Source: Reclinomonas americana ATCC 50394 (lineage: Eukaryota; Jakobida; Jakobea; Jakobida). From it: a DNA stretch of 37,268 bases. The DNA lies in the NCBI GenBank assembly GCA_048213135.1, contig PS015038.1, forward strand, positions 158,825-196,092, written 5' to 3'. Positions within the stretch are counted from its first letter, which is position 1. Each line of letters starts with the position of its first letter. Of the stretch, positions 10,856 to 20,749 are shown piece by piece. The notes below the pieces were generated by a model that ran no database searches, was not told where the DNA came from, and saw only the letters and a list, made by a program, of their open reading frames with translations. Position numbers and translations under genes: made by a program.

Positions 10856-12752
10856 CCCGCGTAGCCTGGGTACGCGGCTACTGGTGGCGGAGCACCGTAG
10901 GGAGCTCCCGACGAACGAGGGCCATACGCCACGCCACCACCGCGCGGCGCACCACGGCCGCCGCGGTAGTAGTCGCGATCTGTGGGGGGAAAAGGAAGAG
11001 AAGGAGGTCAGCAACACATATGCACAAGCACATGGGGCACACATAATCGATCAACGAGCCTCCCTCACCCTCGCGATAGCCACCGCTGCCGCCGGCACCA
11101 CCGGAACCACCACCACCGTAGCCACCGCCGTAGCCACCGCCATACCCGCCACCGTAGCCACCAGCATATGGCGGCGGTGCGTATCCGTAGCCGTAGCCGG
11201 CGTAGGGATCCTCGTAGCCACCGCGAGGGTACTGATCGCGGCCACCGGGGCCACCACGGCCTCCACGCGGCGGTCCAGGGAATCGCGGCTCAGCTGCGGA
11301 GCAGGGGGTGAGGTGAGAAGGGGGAAGGGGGGAGGAGAAGGGAGAAGGGAGAAGGGAGAAGGGAGAGGGGAGAGGGAGGGGAGAGGGAGGGGAGAGGGAA
11401 GTAGAGGAGAGCAGAGGGGAGAGAAACGGCGGGAGGAGATGAGAGAAGAGATGAGATGAGAGGAAGACGGCGAGGAAAAGTGCGGCGAAAAGCAGGGATT
11501 AAGGGAGAGTGCAAGAGAGAACGCAGGACAGGGACAAGGGGTGGGAGGAGAAGGGAGGAGAAGGGAGGAGAAGGGAGGAGAAGGGAGGAGAAGGGAGGAG
11601 AAGGGAGGAGAAGGGAGGAGAAGGGAGAGAGAGAGACAGACAAACCTCGCTTGCACTCGCACTGCTTGCCGTCAATCTCGAAAGTGCCCTTGTTGATGAC
11701 GCTGTCCACAGTCGCCTCATCGTCAAACGTCACAAAGCAGAAGCCGCGCGGCTTGCCAGTCTCGTGATCACGCATGATCTGCACCGAGGTCACTGGGCCG
11801 TACTTTTCAAACACCGAGCGCACCGTGTCTGCACAAAAGCACAAAGTCAGCAACTGCCGTCTGCAGAGAGAAGCACGACAGAACAGACCTTCGTTGGCAT
11901 CCCACGAGAGACCGCCGATAAAGATCTTGTTCGTGCGCAGCGCGTACTGCTGGCTGTAAATCTGCTCCTTGGGCACAGCGCGCTTCACCTCAATCTGCAC
12001 ACAGAATGCATGAGAAGGACAAGTGACAAAAAATGAAGAAAAAGGAATGAGCGCAACTCGGCGTCCGTCCAGCAAGTGCTCCGGGTGGTTAATGATGCGC
12101 TCCAGCGTCTCGCGGTTGGCGCACTCGACAAACCCAAAGCCGCGTGGCTTGCCCGTCATGCTGTTCAACATGACCATGCCTGTGTGCGCCCACCAACAAA
12201 GAAACAACACATCAGCACGTGAGCAACACAATGTGAGAACAAGCGGAAGAGTAGAATGCGAAGAGAGGAAGGAGAAAAGTGAAGAGACAATCCAATTTGG
12301 ACTTGCCACTCTGCAACCTCGTTCTCTCAACACACAAACGCAACAGTGTCGCAGCTCGCCAAACTTGCTAAAGTAGTCGCGCAGTTGATCTGTAAACGCG
12401 CAACTTTTGTTTTAGAGTCGCCGCCACTTACAAACAGACTCAACACTTGCAAAGCGCGCACACACACCTTCTGTGGTGTCCCACGAGAGGCCGCCCACGA
12501 ACACCTTGCTGCTCAACACAAACAAACACAGAGTAAGACACACACGCACACAAGAAAGCAAACTTGTTGTTGATGTCCCGCCATCTCCCTGCAAACACAC
12601 TCGCTCTTTCTCCTTCTCTCTCCAACCACACGCAACTGCTCTCCACCGGGACCACCCGGGGCACCACCTGCACCACTCGCGGGCGCCGCAGCCGCCGAGC
12701 CGCTCGCCATGCCATGCGCACCCTCTCCGTCCGGTCGCACTTCGTCAGCCAT
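10856..12752 (-). CDS. Two-RRM hnRNP/DAZAP1/Musashi-like RNA-binding protein (3' end in gap)
   Basis: Exons 12637-12752, 12468-12508, 12345-12389, 12058-12179, 11889-11994, 11646-11828, 11069-11293 and 10979 into the gap at 10856, all phase-consistent. RRM1 begins with RNP2 KVFVGGLSW, contains RDYFSKFGEL, and has RNP1 GKPRGFGFVEC. RRM2 has RNP2 KIFIGGLSW, RSVFEKYGPVTSVQIMRD and RNP1 GKPRGFCFVTF. The linker IEVKRAVPKEQ is typical of hnRNPA/B-DAZAP1-Musashi proteins. The tail is low complexity: RGG-like PPRGGRGGPGGR, repeated GGYGGGY, then DRDYYRGGRGAPRGGG. Expected role: binding of pre-mRNA/mRNA in nucleus and cytoplasm, with a tail prone to condensate formation. Three introns start with GTTGCG (at 12636, 12344, 12057). 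The start is the first ATG of a 135-bp divergent intergenic region. Confidence 0.92.
11294..11645 (-). repeat. Polypurine intron of RRM gene with 10-bp tandem repeat
   Basis: A 352-nt intron, about five times the usual length, almost all purine on the plus strand. Between about 11544 and 11626 the unit GGAGAAGGGA is repeated about eight times nearly perfectly; GGGAGAA repeats occur near 11330-11370. Confidence 0.9.
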
Positions 12753-12887
12753 TATGCTTGTCGTTCTCGAAAGTCAATCAAAACACTGCTTTTGCTTGGT
12801 TGCTGCACGCGCGTCGCTCACGAAAAACACTGATGTGAAAAACTTGAGCGACGAATCGATGGATGGATTGTGCAATTCCACTCGACA
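12753..12887. promoter_or_regulatory. Divergent promoter, RRM gene / glycosyltransferase
   Basis: Only 135 bp separate the two opposing ATG codons, so both genes must start transcription from this region. No clear TATA box; CGCGCGTCGCTCACG near 12810 is GC-rich. Confidence 0.6.
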
Positions 12888-14404
12888 ATGACCGGCGGCG
12901 GGCATCCGATGTCGCCACCGTCAATGGAAGGCCGTCGACGCGGTCTTTGTTGCGGCACGCTTGCGCTCACACTATGCATCACACTCATCCTGCTCGCGGC
13001 AATGCACGCCGCTCGCCACGCGTCGCCCCTGACAAGCCGACGCTCCTCCTCCACCGCCTCCTCCTCCTCCACATCCTCCTCATCGTCAGGTGACTCATCG
13101 CGAGTGGACTCGCCACGATCGCTGCCGTCGGCGTCGTACAAGTCGGCACCTGCACGACTGTTGCGATTGTGGACACGTGGTCCGCGGCTGGGCGAGCCGG
13201 GCTCGGCCAACTGGTGGACTCCGGAGCTGTGCGATGAGCTGCCGGTGTGGCTCGACGCCACGCGGAAACGCATCGATGATGTGGTCGAGAATGCCAATGG
13301 GTTGCAGTTGCGTGGACAAGGCAAAAGGGACATGTCGACTCGTTGCTGACTCTTGCACGAACACACAGCGATGCACTGTCGTACTCGGCCAAGGCGTCGT
13401 TTGTGCAGCAACTGAAACCGGTGCTGGCCAAGCATGCGATTCGATCGACGGTGACGGTGTTGGAGTTGCCACAGGCGATCCTGTTTACGGTGGTGCAGGT
13501 GGCGACGCGCGACTACTCCGAGTGGGTGCACAACTGGGTCTACTATACGCGGCTCAACACGCCGTTCCAGTTGCCGTTGATTGTGTGCGTCGATGAGAGC
13601 TCGCGCAAGTTTCTGCTGCAGACCGGCCTCGACGATGAGCTGTTGTATGTCGATCAGAGTGGGTGGCGTGCGGAGGCGGTCGAGTCGCGTGCGGTGGAGC
13701 TCAAGTACTTGTACGCGCACCTGATGCTGGTGCACGGGTATCAGGCGCTGTACTCGGACTGCGACGTGGTCTTCCATCGTGACCCGCTGCTGGCGGTGAT
13801 GAACCTGCCGTTCGACTTCCCGTCGTACGACGAGCCCACCAAGCCGGCGCGCTGGCAACCGGCGCTGCCCGACTGGTACGCTCTCAGCGACGCCACCGAT
13901 CCGAAGACGACGCACTGGCGTCTGCCGTTCTCGACGCGCGTACGTGCGCCGTACCTCAACCTGCCCACCGCCTGCATCACCTACGCCCGCTGTCCCAACT
14001 GGCCACACAACTACTGCCTCTCGACCGGACTGTGGCTGGCGCAGCCGACCGCGCGGACACGCGCACTGCTGGCGCAAATGATTGACCTGATTCCGCGTTT
14101 CGCGCTGTGGGAGCAAAATCTGTTCAACTCGATCGTGGACCTGCACGTGCTGCAGGACGGACTGGTGCTGGTGACGCTGCCGCCAGACCGCGTACTGAAT
14201 GTGCCCGTTGGCGTCGATGCCATGCGGCTGGTCGGTTTTGCGTGTCGCGAGAGCGAACGTGTGGCCTCGCATGTGGGCCACCGATCCGGCAAGCGGAAGA
14301 AGCAAGTATTCATCGACGGTGGTCTGTGGAAGGGAGCGTCGTTGATGCTTCCGCCGGCGCCGGGATCGGAGGTTGTTGGCGGTGGGGAGGATAAGAATAG
14401 GTAG
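12888..14404 (+). CDS. Type II membrane glycosyltransferase, PF03407 nucleotide-diphospho-sugar transferase type
   Basis: Two exons (12888-13306, 13369-14404) give 484 residues. A short cytosolic head with EGRRR is followed by one membrane segment at about 19-39 (LALTLCITLILLAAM), then a serine-rich stem and a luminal catalytic domain, which suggests a Golgi enzyme. Domain marks: RDYSEWVHNWVYYTRL, PLIVCVDESS, KYLYAHLMLVHGYQALYSD and the metal/nucleotide-binding DxD motif D270-C-D272 in YSDCDVVFHRDPLL. Later segments include YCLSTGLWLAQPT and LWEQNLFNSIV (the acidic E-Q pair common in these enzymes). The donor sugar and acceptor are unknown. The 62-nt intron starts with GTTGCG and splicing restores NGLHDALSYSAK in frame. 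The start is the first ATG after the divergent spacer. Confidence 0.85.
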
Positions 14405-14522
14405 TGGCGGTGGTGGGGGGTGGAAGTGGAGAAGTGAATGTGGGAGGGATAATTGGGAGGTTGGTGGAATGGCAGACTTCTCTTTGTAGTTGGCTTCGTT
14501 TAAATTAATACCAGAATGCAGT

Positions 14523-17500
14523 TTACAATGTCTTGACACCAAGCGACTCAAGCATTGACCTTGCTTCTGTGTTTGCACCCACCACATACAAATCATCGTC
14601 TGTGTTTGATGAAGTCGCAGTATTGGTTGACGTCGCAGTTGAGCTACGTGTCGAGCTCGAGCTGGTCGACTTGTAGCTGATGTCAACATCAACTGCGCAC
14701 ACAGGTTAGCAAGCAGATTGGACTGACACAGGCGATGTGGACACAGCCGCAAAGAAACGCAACGTTCCTCCGCAAACTGCACATGACAAGCGCAAAGAGT
14801 GAAATCAACTGACAAGAAATGCAAGAAGACTGATAGGCCGGGAGAACACAAACCATCGCAAGTTGGGGCATTGAGTCTGCCATCCAGTCCAGCGCAAAGC
14901 GCGTACGCATCGTCTCCCGCGCTCGCTCGAAGAGACACCGCAGCTCCGATGCTCGGACCCACCACTGCCGAGTCGTGTGTTTCCACTCATCAGAGGAGAG
15001 CTGAGTGCGCTTGTCGAGTGAGCGCACAGATTGGAAACTGAACAAGCTAAAGCGAACACAAACAAACCATCTCAGTCAGCTCGAGAGATTTGCGAAGATG
15101 CACCAGAGCACTGTTCGCGCACTCGGTAATAATGCGATTGCGTGGCTGATGGTCGTTACGGTTCCAGTGCTGGTGGATGGTGGCCAGGGGAGTGTGGAGC
15201 ATGAATTCTAGTCCACCCAAAACCTGCGCCAGGTTCGATAACACCTCCTTGCATGATTCCAGCGCAATTTGAGTTTCGAGCACTCGCTTCTTGTTACAGC
15301 CATCCAGGTGTTCGTAGCGTCTCAGCGCAAACCGCAAGTCAATAGATTGCGACTCAATGGTGGTCTTGAAGTCTTGCAACCTGCGCGTAAAGGCCTTTTC
15401 CAGTTCGCACAGCTCCGGTTTCGGCAGTTCACAGTCACGTAGCTGCTCCAACAGCCGCTCTGTCTCCGTCAGTCGATAAATTCGCAGCGTATATAGGAAC
15501 ACCAGCAAAGCGTCCGTGTCTGTTCTACCATCAGAGTTGGCGAACGCTGCATGCGCGCCAACGGTCGAGGGCATTTCCAGCCTGATGCTTGTGTCAGCGA
15601 TTGACAGCACGGTTCGGGCCGCCTACCCACAAGCAAGAAACAGAGTAAGGGAGGAACTGTGCAAGTGTAACCTCGGCCAGAGAGAGAACCTGCACAAGAT
15701 GAGTCGAGTCGCCGTACAAGCAAACGAGTGCCGCTTGTCCGCAGATAAGCTTCAGCGCGTTGATGTGATGTTCCGTGCGCGAACGCACAACAGGCGAACT
15801 CTCCAGATGAACAGACAGACGCTCCCACTCCGACTGGGCGCGCGCCAGAAACTGTACAACTGCGCGTGCTTGTCTGCTGTCTGCGCATGGGTGTAGCGTG
15901 TTGGCACGAGTTCGGAGAGACAGACACTGTGTGCTAGCAACCAACCATCAACTTTGCACGCTGCTGACGCCGCTAGGACACGATAATGCAAGTCTCCACG
16001 CATCCGATCGATGGTGCGACCAACTTCTGCCCTCGCCACAACAATTAGTTCTCTCATTGCTGAGTAAGATCAGATGCAAGCACAAACCATCCATTGTGGC
16101 GTCGTCTGGAATGATCGTGAGTGCCACTTCGATTTCTATACCGGCAGCTGCAGCCGCAAGTTCCTGCTGCCGACGGTCAAGCCAACTTGGTGTGACACCG
16201 TCGTCACTTAAGTCATCCTCTTCAGCATCAGAGTCAGCGAGATCGTGACGGAGACAGGAACTCGCGTCGTTGAGGTAGCTTGACAAGTCCGTCGCCGAGA
16301 TTCGTGTCTATTATCAGAAACAATATATTAGAACAACTCACTGCCATATAACACAGATTTCACTCACCCCTGGCAGTCCGGCATCGGACGCTGGTAGAGG
16401 CGCTGCCTCGGATCCGGTGTCCGAAGTGCCAGCGACGGTGCTCAAGGACTGTTGTCGAGACTCTCCACCGACAAGGAGTTGTCGTATATCGTCCACCGAC
16501 AACTCAGTGGCCATTCTTGCGAAAATGGCCGACTGCGGAAGAAGAAGCTGCGCATCCACTGCAGTTTCGGCCAGCGAATTTGGGCTGAACTCTCCGTCGA
16601 TCAACTCTGTGCATGTGGTTGACACGGGCGGTGATTGGTGGGTGACATGGGTGCAAGCAGCAAACCTTGCAACAGGTTGTCAATGAGTGACCGGCACTCT
16701 GCAAGTCTCTCCTCGAATACAAGAGTAACGAATCGGTCCCTTGACTCCTGAAGTCGACGCTGCAGAAGCATTGGAGATGAGACCTGCACAAAGATTGTAT
16801 CCACAGATTACTTGCGTACCTGGGTGTGCTGGCACATAATCTCAACGATATCGCGACTGCCGAGTGCATAGTCAGGGCCCTCGTTTGCAGTCAGCACAAA
16901 CACTGCTGCGGTCCCGTAGTTCTCATGAGCGAGAGCCTCCGTCGCGGCAGTGCCACACTCAGCAACTGTCAGCTCCCTCGGGCGCGACTGCATCCGCAAC
17001 GCGACCAGCATCTGGAGAGCAGTCCTCATCGACGATCTGGCAGCCACTTGACGCAGCATGGTGATGCCATTCTCATTTTTGTGCCCCAGCAAGCGCCGAG
17101 GGTCGCACTGTCGCAGATGCGGTTAGTTGCAACCACGAAAGTGGCATGAGGGTGAGGAACTTGCCTTCCTGAACAACTCCATGAACGCTCCACCGAGTGA
17201 AGCATCTGAGCTGCTGACCAGTGTAACCAGCAGATTGTTGCCGTCCTCATCGAGCAACAACTCAATGTCTGCCGATGTGAGTTCGGAGGCACAGCAGAGC
17301 GCAAAATAGAATCCTTCTACCCAGCAATGTGCGAACGCTTGAAGTGGAGCAACTTCCACGTCACTGAACGAGCGATCCACAAGCAGCCTACAGTGGCACC
17401 AAGATGAGCAATCGTGAGCATCGACAAGTTTACCTATCTGTTTTGTTCAGACACGAAACGACTGGTACCACGGTCCGTCACTCCGGTTGCAAAGCAGCAT

Positions 17501-20405
17501 CTGTAGACCTTCCACGTCAGCGCTCACGGCCAAGCTGAACAGGATGTGCAGGGCAGGTCGACTGGCCGATGCTGCCAGGCCTTGCAGATCATATTGCATT
17601 CCTACGCATAGGGTACCACACCTTCAAATAAACTACCGATACGCTGAAGTTGAGCGCAGCACACAAAATGTCGAACCGTCCATCGCATTCCGGGAAAATG
17701 AGATCGTCGTTCGAGACTCGGGTACAGACGACTCCTCAAAGTATCGCCTCTGCGACGACGGCGGATGATCACTCGAGCCTGCATACATGCAAGGCAGTTG
17801 AGTATTTGTGTTGCAGAAAGAAACGACAACGTGATAGACATGCCGTACCGGACGGCTCGCCGACACCTACTCTTTCGAGAGGTGGCATCGGTGGTAGTGG
17901 ATCGTCTGCCTTCTCACCACGCGCCTTGATCTTGGGTGGCTTCCCTCGAATCACTTGCATGGGCTTGTTGTACACGACGCAGCCATCTCGCTCCGCAACA
18001 ACGACAAACATCAATGCGCCGTTCCTCTGGTCGCTCACAAACTCGAGATCGACCTCGACGGTGATCACGCCGTCGGAGTATTCTGGGTAAGCACGTCCAC
18101 CCACCACTTTGCACAGTCGAGAAATCTGCGTACGCAAGCATTGTGGGACTCTACGGAAGTGCTGGACCACAGTGCTCAATTGAACGCACCTCGCGATGCA
18201 CCATCGCTGAACTGTGCGCAAATAGCACACCGATAGCATGAATGGCAGTCATCATTTCGACAGTGGCACCGACACACTGGAGGCGGACACTCAGTGGCAG
18301 CATAGTTCCGTCTGGATTCCTTGCCAAGTACACCTCCTCTGGAATGGGGATGAACTCTGTGCGTCAGTCACATTATTAGCAAAGCAGAACTACAGCGAGA
18401 GACGGCACGGCAAATACAGTGTTCGAGACCTATTTGACAACCAGGCTTGGGACGTCGAAGTCGATTGCTTTCATCGCCAACATGCACCGGCACGTGGTCA
18501 GTGGATGAAATTGCCCACCACTGCGAAGAATCGTATCCCGGAGCGTCTTGATGGCCCATCCACGTAATGTGGCTGGCACAATACGGTGACGCCCCCTCAG
18601 CTGCCCTGTTTCGCAACACTACAGGCACCGTGCACTCCAGCTTGTACGACCGCGCACCTTCCCCAGGTGGCTCGTCGCCGAAATGCACGTCGAGCACAAA
18701 TCGAAACCTACACAGTGGATCGCAACCCCTGCAATTCCTCACGGCCTAACGCACGTGCACACACGGTCGAATTCAGTTGCTGACAAAGGCGGAATAACAA
18801 ATGGTGTCGCATACCTCCAACTGCTCAACAGCGATGTCCACTGTCGTACGGGACCTGCCGACAAAAGCCGAGACTGCGAAACATCGCAGGCGAGACTCTG
18901 CTCTCGCCAACATGGCTTCGTCGATGCACCTGGTCGCAGGCTCCAGACGAACGTCAGCTGCGTGAATCCTGGCCTGAAGATCCTCCCGATGCCCAGGCTC
19001 AACTCGGAGCTCGAACTGCAGGCTAGTTGGCAGCACAGGGCCCGTCATGCCCTGAAAGTCCATCGCCAGCAAGAAATCGCGACTCAAGAGCTGGTGATAC
19101 TGATGCGCATGCATGTAGGTGTCAGCTTTCACCGCCGAGTGCGCCCTGTCCTCCAGATCGCGTTGGCACAGGCAGAACACGATTTCACCCTCAGTGCAAA
19201 TATGGGGGAGGACATTCTCCAAGTTCCACTTCGCACCAGCGAGAAGCCGATTGCACTCGACAACGTCATCGGTACCGCGAGTGGAATCACTGCGGACCTG
19301 TGAAACACAGACGTGCATGTCACGTCAGCGCAAAGACAAAGCACGTGTGCGGTCATTTGCACGCACCATACTGACTTTGTATCCGCCACCAGGGCCTCGG
19401 TGGCCGAGCAGGATTTCAGGAGGACCTGCTCTGATGACACGCAGGTACTCCTCCGCTGATGCTACTATTGATTGGCCGCCACTTCCAGCGTCGACACAGC
19501 CGATTCCACTGCTCATTCCGCCGTAAACGTAACCTCCACTGCCACTGCCGCTGCCACCGCTGCCACCTCTACCGTCATAGTCACCACCGAGAAGTCCGCT
19601 GCGATCCACCACGATCTCTGGAGTTGGCTGTTCGAGTGCCGGAGCTCCATCGGGACCGCGAAGACCGGCAACAAGCCCCCGTGCACAGAAAACGCCACTG
19701 CGGGCATTAACATGGTCGGCAGCATCAGCGGCAGCTGAGGATTTCTGCATCCCTGGCCTCAACAACACAGGCGGTGGCGCGGCAGCCGTCGGTGGCTGCT
19801 GAGTTTGATGCCTGACGGCAGAATACTCAGGATCCACTCTACGAGCTGCTTCAACCAGGGCCGTGAGGCCAGGAGCGAGGGGCGAAGGCGGTCGCGGCGG
19901 AGGTGGTGGTGGCTACACGCAGTATTTGAGAGCAAGCGAAAGCAGAGCCCATGATTCCAGATGCTCACCATCACAGCCACTGGCACTGGCACATGCTTCG
20001 GTACCATCTCCATCTCCACGTCGTCGTCGGCGACCAGGTGCGCGGCTTCATCGCCTCCACCAACGCCGATGCCCGCACCAGCACCCTGTGTACAATGTGA
20101 GAACATCAAAGGCACAAGCGAAGCTTTCGACAACATGCAACCTTTTGCGCAAACTGAAGCGAATACGCAGCACGGACTGCCGGTGGCTCGTCCTGAGGTC
20201 CACCCATGTGAGAATCGAGCAATGTACGTAAACAGATGATTGCTAATGAACCAAGTGCTCTTGCGGTGAGTGTTGTGTGTGAGAGTGTATGTGAATGTGA
20301 GAGTGTGAGACCGGGTGTGTGTGAATGCGAGTGTGTGTGTAAACATGCCGCACATTGATGCGATAACACCTCACTCACCATGTCGGCGTCCTCCAAGTCA
20401 CTCAT
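14523..20405 (-). CDS. Large unrecognised protein with ankyrin-like helical central region
   Basis: I do not recognise the family. Exon 1 (20379-20405) encodes MSDLEDADM; about twenty exons follow, ending at a TAA at 14523-14525, for roughly 1,400 residues. N-terminal part: acidic, then Pro-rich (PPPPPPRPPSP), then Gly/Ser-rich. The next part looks beta-rich (LPTSLQFELRVEP, FRFVLDVHFGDEPP, VITVEVDLEFVSDQRNG) and ends in a basic segment VIRGKPPKIKARGEK. The centre has ankyrin-like hairpins (PALHILFSLAVSADVEGLQ, NGITMLRQVAARSS). The C-terminal third is helical with a Ser/Thr-rich tail. A beta-sandwich followed by ankyrins recalls Rel/NF-kB or Mga2/Spt23 architecture, but I see no signature motif, so this is only a lead. 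It includes a GC-AG intron and a 13-nt microexon. The exact splice sites of several exons are uncertain. Confidence 0.6.
14764..14776 (-). other. 13-nt microexon of the large unrecognised gene
   Basis: The 13 bases TTTGCGGAGGAAC lie between an acceptor (CATGTGCAG) and a GTTGCG donor. Including them joins MADSMPQLAM to FAEELDVDISYKS in frame and leads to the C-terminal exon and its stop. Without them no frame joins the two flanking exons through the sites I can see. Confidence 0.6.
17108..17164 (-). other. GC-AG intron in the large unrecognised gene
   Basis: 57 nt, donor AAG|GCAAGT (the classical GC-AG consensus), acceptor TGCGACAG. It joins FMELFRK to CDPRRLLGHKNENG in phase 0. Confidence 0.65.
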
Positions 20406-20546
20406 GGCTCTCGTCTCGACTGGTCGTCTCCCTTGACTTGCGACGTCGAGTCTTATTGTGCCGCTGCGGAGGGCGCCGTGTTTCTCCGCGTTTCCGACAC
20501 CCGACGCCTGTTGACAGGACTGCTCGGACAGACAGACACTCACACC
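20406..20546. promoter_or_regulatory. Divergent promoter, large unrecognised gene / CYLD-like gene
   Basis: 141 bp separate the opposing ATG codons. Any core promoter for both genes must lie here. No TATA-like element is evident. Confidence 0.6.
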
Positions 20547-20710
20547 ATGGCCGCCGCCGACGACCGGCGCTCTGTGCATCGCCTACGTGTGCACAGAGAC
20601 TGCGACGCACAATACCCGGGTCACTTGAGCGCGAGAGCCGATGACCTGCTGTACTTCTCGTGTGAAGTAGTTGCGTTTTTCCTCGCACACGCCATACACA
20701 CACACAGAGA

Positions 20711-20749
<39 letters not shown>

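Noticed and set aside
11051-11662. Ser/Pro/Leu-rich minus frames spanning the RRM gene intron
   Set aside because: They read through the polypyrimidine intron; the RRM exons and their splice phases explain the coding signal.
12818-14986. 722-residue minus open frame opposite the glycosyltransferase
   Set aside because: It is antisense to a clear PF03407 domain with a DxD motif; Arg/His/Gln-rich composition is typical of a GC-rich shadow frame.
16810-16846. A 36-nt intron (donor GTACGC) in the large orphan gene
   Set aside because: Too short compared with neighbours; a GTTGAG donor at 16846 gives a normal 67-nt intron in the same phase, although both remain possible.
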